Positions 1-5,684 of a stretch of DNA of 7,362 nt are shown here, piece by piece. The notes below the pieces were generated by a model, which was given only the letters and a program-made list of their open reading frames with translations, made no database searches and was not told the origin of the DNA. How positions within the stretch are numbered: position 1 is the stretch's first letter; every line of letters begins with the position of its first letter. Source of the DNA: Candidatus Coatesiibacteriota bacterium (GTDB lineage: Bacteria; Oederibacteriota; CAKKQC01); NCBI GenBank assembly GCA_023265785.1, contig JAHFSL010000118.1:1-7362 (forward strand). The letters are read 5' to 3'. The position numbers were made by a program, and so were the translations under genes.

Positions 1-732
1 GACTGGCCCCAGCGGATGTGCGCCGCCCTCTCAAAAACCTACGGTACCGTCCGCCCCGCCGAGAACCTGTTTGAGGCCATGGGCTCACGCGATGCGCTGG
101 TCGAGGCATCCGGCGCCCTCAAAACCGTGGCCGTCTCGCTCATGAAGATCGCCAACGACATCCGCCTCCTCTCCAGTGGCCCGCGCACCGGCATCGGCGA
201 GATTGCCATCCCTGAACTCCAGCCCGGCTCGTCCATCATGCCCGGCAAGGTGAACCCCGTCATGATCGAAATGATGGTCCAGGTCTGCGCCCAGGCCATC
301 GGCAACGATGCCGCCGTCACCTACGGCGGCGCCTTCGGCCAGTTGGACCTCAATGTCATGATGCCGCTGATGGCCCACAACCTCCTCTCATCGGCCAGCC
401 TGCTGGCGGCCGCCTGCCGGACCTTCGACGAGCGCTGTGTCTCGGGCGGACCCGCCATGCCCGGGAACCCCGACAACGCCAAAGGCATTGTGGCCAACCG
501 TGCCCGCGCCCGGTCGCTGGTGGAGAACTCCCTCATGCCCGTGACCGCCCTGGTCCCCAAGATCGGCTACAAGGAGGCCGCCGCCGTGGCGCAGGAAGCG
601 CACCGCACCGGCAAGTCCGTCAAGGAAGTCGTCCTCGCCAAGGGCCTGGTCTCCCCCGCCGAGCTGGAAACCCTTCTTGACCTGACCGCCATGACCAAGC
701 CCGGCATCAAGGAAGGCGCCGGCGGCGGGTAG
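1..732 (+). CDS. fumC: Class II fumarate hydratase, C-terminal part (5' end outside window)
   Basis: Interconverts fumarate and L-malate in the TCA cycle as a cytoplasmic homotetramer. The frame is open from base 1, so the ATG at 16 is an internal Met and about 243 residues are visible of a family usually near 460. The fumarase/aspartase signature GSSIMPGKVNP is complete (residues 71-81 counted from the ATG at 16) and includes the flexible SS loop with the catalytic serine. It is preceded by the typical segment ALKTVAVSLMKIANDIR and followed by GND. The C-terminal small domain (NSLMPVTAL, then IGY) is also recognisable. The catalytic histidine of the central domain lies upstream of the window. 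Fumarase is favoured over aspartase by the SGPR and GEI context, but the two families share the signature. An insertion of about 14 residues (bases 442-483) sits between the ERCV and GIVANR segments, which are nearly adjacent in E. coli FumC. The C-terminus ends in a short Gly-rich tail. Confidence 0.95.
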   Translation, partial: DWPQRMCAALSKTYGTVRPAENLFEAMGSRDALVEASGALKTVAVSLMKIANDIRLLSSGPRTGIGEIAIPELQPGSSIMPGKVNPVMIEMMVQVCAQAIGNDAAVTYGGAFGQLDLNVMMPLMAHNLLSSASLLAAACRTFDERCVSGGPAMPGNPDNAKGIVANRARARSLVENSLMPVTALVPKIGYKEAAAVAQEAHRTGKSVKEVVLAKGLVSPAELETLLDLTAMTKPGIKEGAGGG

Positions 733-738
733 GGTGTT

Positions 739-771
739 TAGCCAAGGAGCAGCAACTCGCTCCTGAGGCTA
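739..771. terminator. Hairpin between convergent genes, possible bidirectional terminator
   Basis: TAGCC at 739-743 pairs with GGCTA at 767-771, and AGGAGC at 745-750 pairs with GCTCCT at 759-764. This gives 11 base pairs around an 8-nt loop, interrupted by a small asymmetric bulge (A744 opposite G765-A766). It begins 7 nt after the fumarase stop and lies about 40 nt past the stop of the converging small gene, where a shared terminator would be expected. Neither strand shows a clear T-run after the stem, so a standard intrinsic terminator is not proven. It may instead stabilise RNA 3' ends. Confidence 0.45.
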
Positions 772-810
772 GCGTGTACGGGAGGCACTCTTACAAATTG
801 GGGAGGTTGG

Positions 811-960
811 TTAGCGAGCGCGGGCGGGGTTGCGGCCGTTGGGCCGCCGATGGGCTCGGCGGGGGGCACCCCATTCGGCCATGTAGTCCACGGCAATGAA
901 AAACAGGCCGAAGGCGATGCCACCCAGACTGAGATAGATGACATGGTAGGGGTTAATCAT
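811..960 (-). CDS. Small single-span membrane protein, 49 aa, unknown function
   Basis: I do not recognise a family. The ATG at 960 is chosen because a perfect AGGAGG (965-970, minus strand) sits 4 nt upstream. An alternative start at 1026 would only add residues lying inside the upstream gene. Residues about 7-25 (VIYLSLGGIAFGLFFIAVD) form one hydrophobic segment. The tail from residue 34 is very basic (RRAHRRPNGR and more), so a short N-out, C-in membrane protein with a cytoplasmic basic tail is likely. The gene overlaps the end of the upstream small gene by 8 nt (ATGATTAA), implying translational coupling and a joint role. No catalytic or metal-binding motif is visible. The combination of strong RBS, overlap and clean hydrophobic pattern supports a real gene rather than chance. 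Confidence 0.6.
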   Translation of the reverse strand: MINPYHVIYLSLGGIAFGLFFIAVDYMAEWGAPRRAHRRPNGRNPARAR

Positions 961-1204
961 TGCTCCTCCTCCCGTGACCGCGTTCAAGCCAGAGTGCAAT
1001 GCCGAACAGAACCGCTCCAAAACCAATCATACTCCCCCGAAGATACCCCGTCATGGGGATGCTGGCGAGCGGTTGATTGGTCATTGAAAAACCGATCGGG
1101 ACGATGGCGAGATTCGACAGCGTGTTGGCGGCAAGACTTCGCTGACGACCATTCAGCCTTAGGTGGCGAATTGTCCAACCAGCCATGAACTTTATTCTGT
1201 CCAT
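953..1204 (-). CDS. Small membrane protein, 83 aa, unknown function
   Basis: I do not recognise a family. The N-terminal 22 residues are basic and partly amphipathic (Arg- and Lys-rich). Residues about 28-42 (TLSNLAIVPIGFSMT) are moderately hydrophobic and could be a first, weak membrane segment. Residues about 58-73 (SMIGFGAVLFGIALWL) form a clear transmembrane helix followed by a basic C-terminus (ERGHGRR). The ATG at 1204 has AGGA about ten bases upstream; a later Met (residue 7) is possible. The stop TAA lies inside the start of the 49-aa gene (8-nt overlap), so the pair is probably a two-gene unit. GC content here is clearly lower than in the long genes nearby (about half against roughly two thirds), which could mean recent acquisition or relaxed selection. 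The small size makes the call moderate. Confidence 0.5.
   Translation of the reverse strand: MDRIKFMAGWTIRHLRLNGRQRSLAANTLSNLAIVPIGFSMTNQPLASIPMTGYLRGSMIGFGAVLFGIALWLERGHGRRSND
965..970 (-). promoter_or_regulatory. Ribosome binding site of the 49-aa membrane protein
   Basis: The minus strand reads AGGAGG, a full anti-Shine-Dalgarno match, with a 4-nt spacer to the ATG at 960. It lies inside the 3' end of the preceding small gene. It fixes the start codon and is the strongest RBS I noticed in the window. Confidence 0.7.
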
Positions 1205-1229
1205 CGTCTTCGCTTCCTGACATTACGAT

Positions 1230-1253
1230 GCCACGCCATGCGCCTCGTGGCGC
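1230..1253. other. Overlapping inverted repeats between the GH10 gene and the small-gene pair
   Basis: GCGCC (1240-1244) pairs with GGCGC (1249-1253) over a 4-nt TCGT loop. Overlapping it, GCCACG (1230-1235) can pair with CGTGGC (1246-1251), so the two stems are mutually exclusive. The site is in the leader of the small-gene pair, about 26 nt before the ATG at 1204, and about 60 nt after the GH10 stop. It could be a weak terminator for the long operon, a leader structure, or chance in GC-rich DNA. No T-run follows on the minus strand. The rest of 1205-1313 shows nothing I can name, and no convincing -35/-10 pair. Confidence 0.2.
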
Positions 1254-1313
1254 TACCCAATAACAGAAATTGTCACATGTGTGGCGAAGACCATTCAGAA
1301 CCTCTCAACAGGA

Positions 1314-2273
1314 TCAGACCTGCCGGTTGAAGACCTCCGCGAGGGAGCGGGCGGCGGGTTTAGGGCGGCAGGCACGGTCAAAGAGCAGGGCATCGTCGTA
1401 GCCCTTGAAGAAACCGGGGACCCAGGAGGACTTGTCGGTGGCGCCCCAGGTCACGAAGGCGGTGCAGGCGCCGGACGCCAGGCAGGTCTCGGCCAGCGCC
1501 AGGTAGGCGTCGGCCTGCGCGCGGAGTTTGGCCGCGGTCACCGGGCGGCGGATCCGGATATCCAATTCGGTGATCTGGACCGTCAGCCCGCGTGCGGCGA
1601 TCCGGGTGATGTTGGCGGCGACACTCTTGAAATCGGGCAGATCGCCAAGCAGGAGGTGGGCCTGCAGGCCGATGCCGTGGACCGGCACGCCCCGATGGCG
1701 CATGCCATCCACGAGGCGCAGGATGGCATCGGATTTCTCTCCCAGGGCCTCGGCGTTGTAGTCGTTGTAGAAGAGTCGGGCTTTGGGATCGGCCCGGTGC
1801 GCGGCATGAAAGGCGAGGTCGAGATATTTCGGGCCCAGGACGCGCCGCCAGAAGGTCGGGCGCGGAGTCCCGTCGTCATTCACCGCCTCGTTCACCACAT
1901 CCCAGGCACCGATCCGGCCGCGGTACCGACCCACCAGGGTGGCGATATGGGCGCGCAGGACCCGGGTGAGCGCCGGACGCGACCATGATCCGTGCTCCAG
2001 CCAGCGCGGCTGTTGGCTGTGCCAGACCAGCGTGTGACCGCGGACGGCCATGGCGTGGCGGGTTGCGAACCGGACGATGGCATCGGCGTCCCGGAAGGCC
2101 CAGGTCCTGAGGGCCGGGTGGATGGGCCCCCACTTCATCGCGTTCTCGCAGGTCACCATCCCGAACTCGCGGGCCAGCAGGGCGCGGTAGGCGGGGTCGC
2201 GTCGCAGGGGCTCGGCAGCCACGGCCGCGCCCAGCGGGAGGCCGGCTTGAGCCGCGAGGTGGCGGAGGGCCAT
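1314..2273 (-). CDS. Glycoside hydrolase family 10 (endo-1,4-beta-xylanase type), no signal peptide
   Basis: Retaining hydrolase of the GH10 (beta/alpha)8-barrel family, which cleaves beta-1,4-xylan or xylo-oligosaccharides. Counted from the ATG at 2273 (319 aa), the family landmarks appear in order: ENAMKW (43-48), GHTLVWH (79-85), WDVVNEA with the acid/base Glu129 (124-130), YNDYN (169-173), QAH (204-206), ITELDIR with the nucleophile Glu236 (234-240), and the Trp residues of the last strands (W276, W284). The whole protein is catalytic domain. It starts right at the barrel, with no signal peptide, carbohydrate-binding module or linker, so a cytoplasmic enzyme acting on imported oligosaccharides is inferred. 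The ATG at 2273 is preferred over one at 2297 because it follows the NifU stop by 4 nt and has AGGAAG upstream. It is the last gene of the leftward operon and functionally unlike the sulfur genes before it. Confidence 0.93.
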   Translation of the reverse strand: MALRHLAAQAGLPLGAAVAAEPLRRDPAYRALLAREFGMVTCENAMKWGPIHPALRTWAFRDADAIVRFATRHAMAVRGHTLVWHSQQPRWLEHGSWSRPALTRVLRAHIATLVGRYRGRIGAWDVVNEAVNDDGTPRPTFWRRVLGPKYLDLAFHAAHRADPKARLFYNDYNAEALGEKSDAILRLVDGMRHRGVPVHGIGLQAHLLLGDLPDFKSVAANITRIAARGLTVQITELDIRIRRPVTAAKLRAQADAYLALAETCLASGACTAFVTWGATDKSSWVPGFFKGYDDALLFDRACRPKPAARSLAEVFNRQV

Positions 2274-2277
2274 GGCG

Positions 2278-2661
2278 CTACTTCTTCCTTCCGGCATGGG
2301 CGCGCCAGGCTGTAACGGCGGACTGGAGCGCCTGTTCGGCCAGCACGGAACAGTGGATCTTTTCCGCCGGCAGGCCGCCCAGGGCGGCGGCCACCTGCTC
2401 GTTGGTGACCTTGAGCGCTTCCTCCAGCGGTTTGTTCCGGATCATCTCGGTGAGCATGCTCCCGGTGGCAATGGCGGCGGCGCACCCCAGGGTCATGAAC
2501 TGCGCCTCGGTGACCCGGCCCGCACGGATGTTGAGGAACAGCCGCATCAGGTCGCCGCAGGTGCCATTGGAGGCATCCCCCACCGCGTCGGCGTGCTCAA
2601 TCTCGCCCAGGTTGCGCGGATGGTGGAAGTGGTCAAGAAGAATCTCGCTGTAGATGGGCAT
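2278..2661 (-). CDS. nifU: Fe-S cluster assembly scaffold, NifU/IscU type, 127 aa
   Basis: Scaffold on which a cysteine desulfurase assembles [2Fe-2S]/[4Fe-4S] clusters before transfer to apo-proteins in the cytoplasm. Only the IscU-like domain is present: 127 aa, the usual length for the stand-alone form, without the ferredoxin and C-terminal domains of full nitrogen-fixation NifU. All three ligand cysteines are seen: Cys35 in NGTCGD (with the neighbouring Asp37 typical of scaffolds), Cys60 in TLGCAAAIA, and Cys104 in KIHCSVLAE. The opening YSEILLDHFHHPRN and the central segment EALKVTNEQVAAALGGLP fit the single-domain NifU group common in anaerobes. The ATG at 2661 has AGGATAG just upstream, inside the NifS end; a longer reading to 2844 is a shadow of NifS. 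It lies 4 nt downstream of nifS, its natural sulfur donor. Confidence 0.95.
   Translation of the reverse strand: MPIYSEILLDHFHHPRNLGEIEHADAVGDASNGTCGDLMRLFLNIRAGRVTEAQFMTLGCAAAIATGSMLTEMIRNKPLEEALKVTNEQVAAALGGLPAEKIHCSVLAEQALQSAVTAWRAHAGRKK
2284..2289 (-). promoter_or_regulatory. Ribosome binding site deciding the GH10 start
   Basis: The minus strand reads AGGAAG inside the purine-rich stretch GGAAGGAAGAAG, ten nt before the ATG at 2273. It overlaps the last lysine codons of the NifU gene. The longer reading from 2297 would place its start within the NifU coding end and has no comparable site. Confidence 0.5.
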
Positions 2662-2665
2662 CGCG

Positions 2666-3868
2666 CTATCCTTGCGGCGCCGCGGCGACGGCCTGCTTCT
2701 TCTTATAGTCCGCCCAGGTCGGGGACATCTTGCGCAGGCGCTCGACCACGGCGGGCATGGTTTCCAGCGCCCGGGCCACATCCTCCTCGGTGTTGTCGTA
2801 CCCCACGGAGAGGCGCAGGGAGGCGTGGGCCCGGCCGGCGTCACAGCCCATCGCGGTCAGGACATGCGACGGCTCCAGCGACCCCGACGAGCAGGCGCTC
2901 CCGGTGGAGACAGCCACCCCGGCCAGGTCCAGCCCCATCATCATGGACTCCCCCTCGACAAAGGAGACCGAGAGGTTGGCGTGGGACGGGAGACGCCGGG
3001 TGGGATGGCCGTTCAGGATGACATTGGGGATGCGCGCCATCAGCCCCTGCTCCAGAGCGTCGCGCAGGTGGGCAATGCGCACCGCCCGGCCGGCCAGGTC
3101 CCGGGCGGCCAGAGCCGCCGCCGCACCCAGCCCGACGATGCCCGGGACATTCAGCGTGCCCGACCGGCGACCGCCCTCCTGTTCCCCGCCGTGCAGGAGG
3201 GGGGAGACCTTGGCGCCCCGGCGCACAAACAGGGCGCCCACGCCCTTGGGACCGTGGAGCTTGTGGCCGGAGAGCGAGAGGTAGTCCACACCCAGGGCAG
3301 TCACATCCACCGGAATCCGGCCCACGGCCTGGGTCGCATCAGTGTGCACCGCCGCCCCGTGCGTGTGCGCCAGCGCCGCGATGGCCGCCACCGGCTCGAT
3401 GGTCCCCACCTCGTTGTTGGCCAGCATGACCGAGACCAGCGCTGCGCCGTCGCCCAGCAGGCGGTCGATCGCGGCGGGGTCCACCAGGGCCGCCCCGTCC
3501 ACGCCGGCCCGCGCCACCGACCAGCCCTGGCTTTCAAGCCACTGGACGGACTCCAGCACGCTGGGGTGCTCGATGGCCGTGGTCACGATCCGGCGGCCCC
3601 GGCCCTTGAGGGCGGGGGCGATGGACTGGAACACGGTGTTGTTGGACTCGGTCGCGCCGGAGGTAAACATGATTTCCTCGGGCCGCGCGCCGATCAGCGC
3701 GGCGACCTTGGCCCGCGCGTCCTCCACCAGCCGCCGGGCGGCCTGGCCGAACCCGTGCGCGCTCGAGGCATTGCCCCAGGTTTCCTCCTGCACCGTCCGC
3801 ATGGCGTCCAGAACTTCCGGCGCGGGCCGGGTGGTCGCGGCACAATCAAAGTACGCGAGCCGGCTCAT
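2666..3868 (-). CDS. nifS: Cysteine desulfurase, NifS/IscS family, 400 aa
   Basis: PLP enzyme that converts L-cysteine to L-alanine and leaves a persulfide on its active-site cysteine for sulfur acceptors. Full length for the family. Visible landmarks: YFDCAATT at the N-terminus, SGATESNN (70-77), EHPSV with His101 stacking on PLP, NNEVGTIEP (151-159), HTDATQA with Asp177, the PLP lysine Lys203 in SLSGHKLHGPKG, RSGTLN (235-240), and the catalytic loop with Cys326 in STGSACSSGSLEPSH. The long flexible loop around Cys326 marks it as group I (NifS/IscS), not SufS. The start overlaps the larE stop by 4 nt (ATGA) and has GGAGG upstream. It sits directly before the scaffold gene and after two PP-loop sulfur enzymes, so it probably feeds all three. 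Confidence 0.97.
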   Translation of the reverse strand: MSRLAYFDCAATTRPAPEVLDAMRTVQEETWGNASSAHGFGQAARRLVEDARAKVAALIGARPEEIMFTSGATESNNTVFQSIAPALKGRGRRIVTTAIEHPSVLESVQWLESQGWSVARAGVDGAALVDPAAIDRLLGDGAALVSVMLANNEVGTIEPVAAIAALAHTHGAAVHTDATQAVGRIPVDVTALGVDYLSLSGHKLHGPKGVGALFVRRGAKVSPLLHGGEQEGGRRSGTLNVPGIVGLGAAAALAARDLAGRAVRIAHLRDALEQGLMARIPNVILNGHPTRRLPSHANLSVSFVEGESMMMGLDLAGVAVSTGSACSSGSLEPSHVLTAMGCDAGRAHASLRLSVGYDNTEEDVARALETMPAVVERLRKMSPTWADYKKKQAVAAAPQG

Positions 3869-4689
3869 CGGGCCACCGCCTCCGGCGCCGAAAGCGCGCC
3901 GCGCCGGTAGCCGTTGGGCGCGACCGTGACGGTCAGGTAGCCAAGGGCCTTGAGGGCCGCTTCCACCCCGGGCAGGGCGGCGCGGAGGTCGGCCACCCGC
4001 TCCGCGTCCACCTCGATGCGCGCCTCACCGCGGGGCAGGTGCCGGACGCGCAGGTCGCGCGTCGCCGGGACCGCGGCCCGGACCGCGCGCTCGGCGGCGT
4101 CGACCGATTGCACCACCGCCGGCGTCACGGCCAGCCCGAAGGCCACACGGGAGGAGAGGCACGGCGCCGCCGGCCGGTCCCAGACGGACAGACCGAGGGC
4201 GCGAGCCAGCGTTCGGACCTCCGCCTTCCGGAAGCCCGCCTCGGCAAGCGGACTGCGCACCTTCCGCTCCTCCCCCGCCTGCCGGCCGGGGCGGACCTCG
4301 CCGAAGTCATCGAGCTGGAAGCCGTCGGCGATCCAGTGAAAGCCCTCGGCTGCCGCGAGCGCCGTGAGTTGTCCGTAGAGCTCGGCCTTGCAGAAGTAAC
4401 AGCGGTTGACGGGATTGGCCGCGTACCGCTCATCCGCGAATTCCTCCGTGCGCATTTCGCGCAGGACGGCTCCCATCCCCAAGGCGGTCGTGCGCGCCTG
4501 GGCCAGGTCGTCCGTCGCCAGGCTGGGCGAGATGCCGATGACGCCCACGGCCCGCGGGCCCAACTCCTGCGTGGCCAGCTTCAGCACCAGGGCGGAGTCC
4601 ACGCCGCCGGAGTAGGCGACGAGCACACTGCCCATCTCGCACAGGAGGGCACGCGCCTTCGCCTCCGACTCCCCCGCCGGCCCGCTCAT
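3865..4689 (-). CDS. larE: ATP-dependent sulfur transferase LarE, three-cysteine type, 274 aa
   Basis: LarE adenylates a carboxylate of the pyridinium bis-carboxylate made by LarB and inserts sulfur, a step in making the nickel-pincer nucleotide cofactor of lactate racemase and related LarA enzymes. The PP-loop SGGVDS is at residues 27-32. Cys97 and Cys100 in NRCYFCK, plus Cys177 in APCLSSR, match the three-cysteine LarE group known from Thermotoga maritima to bind a [4Fe-4S] cluster. The single-cysteine Lactobacillus enzyme instead sacrifices its own Cys176. Downstream residues Glu200, Arg214 and Arg216 resemble the substrate-site residues described for Lactobacillus LarE (from memory). One departure is GFQLDD (123-128), where I expect a GTNxDD-like segment. 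The gene is linked by ATGA overlaps to the PP-loop gene before it and nifS after it. No larB, larC or larA lies in the window, so the final product is inferred from family only. Confidence 0.9.
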   Translation of the reverse strand: MSGPAGESEAKARALLCEMGSVLVAYSGGVDSALVLKLATQELGPRAVGVIGISPSLATDDLAQARTTALGMGAVLREMRTEEFADERYAANPVNRCYFCKAELYGQLTALAAAEGFHWIADGFQLDDFGEVRPGRQAGEERKVRSPLAEAGFRKAEVRTLARALGLSVWDRPAAPCLSSRVAFGLAVTPAVVQSVDAAERAVRAAVPATRDLRVRHLPRGEARIEVDAERVADLRAALPGVEAALKALGYLTVTVAPNGYRRGALSAPEAVAR

Positions 4690-5684
4690 ACCCTGACCGC
4701 TCCGACGGCCTCCGGTTCGGCGGCGGTGGCAAAGAACAGTTCGGGGGCCCCCTCGCGTCCCTGCCGGGCCTCAACCTGCACGATGCCGTCCGCCGGCCGG
4801 TCGGCATACCGGGCCAGCATGGAGGCGATGGAGCGCTTGGCGGTATCGTCCAGCGGGCCGTTCCCCAGCGCGACCGGGCCCATGCAGTTGAGCGGCCGGA
4901 ACTTCCACTCGTCGGGCAGTTGGAGGGCCTCCAGATGGAAATTATCCTCCTGGTTGCGGCCGATCACCGTGAAGGTCTTGGCGTCCAGCCGCAGGTACCG
5001 GCCATACTTGATGACCTGGGCCAGGTGCACGGTCAGGCCACCGGTGTGCTCGAGGACATCGCGCAGGCGGTCGGAATAGGCGGGATCGGTGAGCAGGCAC
5101 CCGCCCGCCGGGGTGGGCGGATTTTCCACGCCATACGCCTTGGCCATGGCGAACTGCTCCTTGCGCTGGCGGCCCTCGATGGCGCAGAGCTTATCCCGAT
5201 CAATCCAGCCCTTGATCTCGGGGATGGTGGGCGGCATCAGCCGGGCGGACAGTGGCCGCAGAAGGAGGCCCTCCAGACCCGACTCGCGCTCCACATCCTT
5301 CATGGCGCGCCAGTGCTGGGACAGCGGCCGCTGGCCCAGCACCTCACCCGTGATGATGAATTTGGCGCCCGTGACCTCCATGTATTCCTTGGCCTTGTTG
5401 AGCATCAGGATTCGGCAGTCAATGCAGGGGTTCATGTTCTTGCCCCACCCGTGTTTGGGTTTGGCGACCATATCGAGGTATTCCTGCCCGATGTGGATCA
5501 CCTTGAGGTTGAACTTCTCCTGGTCGGAAATCCGGGTGGCGTCACCGCATGAGGCTCCCTTGGAACCCGTGGAGCAGAACGCCGTCTGGAAGTTGAACGC
5601 CAGAACCTCAATCCCCTGCTCGGCGACCACCTTGACCGCCAGGCACGAGTCGAGCCCGCCGGAGAGCAACGCAATGCATTTCAT
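4686..5684 (-). CDS. PP-loop thiolation enzyme (ThiI/MnmA-like) with NFACT-R-like C-terminal domain, 332 aa
   Basis: Likely an ATP-dependent sulfurtransferase that adenylates a base, probably in tRNA, and replaces oxygen by sulfur. Such proteins are often labelled thiouridylase or ThiI-like. The N-terminal ATP-pyrophosphatase domain has SGGLDS at residues 8-13. Cysteines that could carry persulfide or an Fe-S cluster are Cys37, Cys46 (SCGD), the CIDC pair at 87-90 and Cys196 (GGCLL). The TGEVLGQRPLSQH segment (112-124) is typical of this family. The part from about 215 on (HLAQVIKYGRYLRL, then VIGRNQEDN at 240-248) resembles the NFACT-R RNA-binding domain known to be fused to ThiI-like enzymes. 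The THUMP domain of true ThiI is absent. The ATG at 5684 overlaps the upstream stop (ATGA); a longer reading to 5825 only adds a shadow of the membrane gene. The exact substrate is not shown by sequence. Confidence 0.85.
   Translation of the reverse strand: MKCIALLSGGLDSCLAVKVVAEQGIEVLAFNFQTAFCSTGSKGASCGDATRISDQEKFNLKVIHIGQEYLDMVAKPKHGWGKNMNPCIDCRILMLNKAKEYMEVTGAKFIITGEVLGQRPLSQHWRAMKDVERESGLEGLLLRPLSARLMPPTIPEIKGWIDRDKLCAIEGRQRKEQFAMAKAYGVENPPTPAGGCLLTDPAYSDRLRDVLEHTGGLTVHLAQVIKYGRYLRLDAKTFTVIGRNQEDNFHLEALQLPDEWKFRPLNCMGPVALGNGPLDDTAKRSIASMLARYADRPADGIVQVEARQGREGAPELFFATAAEPEAVGAVRV

Noticed and set aside
850..1188. Plus-strand open frame of 112 codons across the small-gene pair
   Set aside because: It has no RBS of note and no hydrophobic or domain pattern. 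The minus-strand pair has a better RBS, an overlap and transmembrane segments.
1240..1295. Possible sigma-70 promoter on the minus strand before the small-gene pair (GTGACA or TGTTAT elements)
   Set aside because: No -35/-10 combination with 16-18 nt spacing matched well. The lower GC alone is not enough evidence.
1281..1988. Plus-strand open frame of 235 codons opposite the GH10 gene
   Set aside because: The opposite strand carries all GH10 catalytic motifs. This frame is low-complexity and has no recognisable domain.
2654..3910. Long plus-strand open frame (418 codons) opposite nifS
   Set aside because: It is the antisense of a full-length, motif-complete cysteine desulfurase. The translation is Gly/Arg/His-rich with no family pattern, as expected from GC-rich codon bias.
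4039..5079. Plus-strand open frame of 346 codons opposite larE and the PP-loop gene
   Set aside because: It crosses two convincing minus-strand genes and their ATGA junction. The composition is shadow-like.
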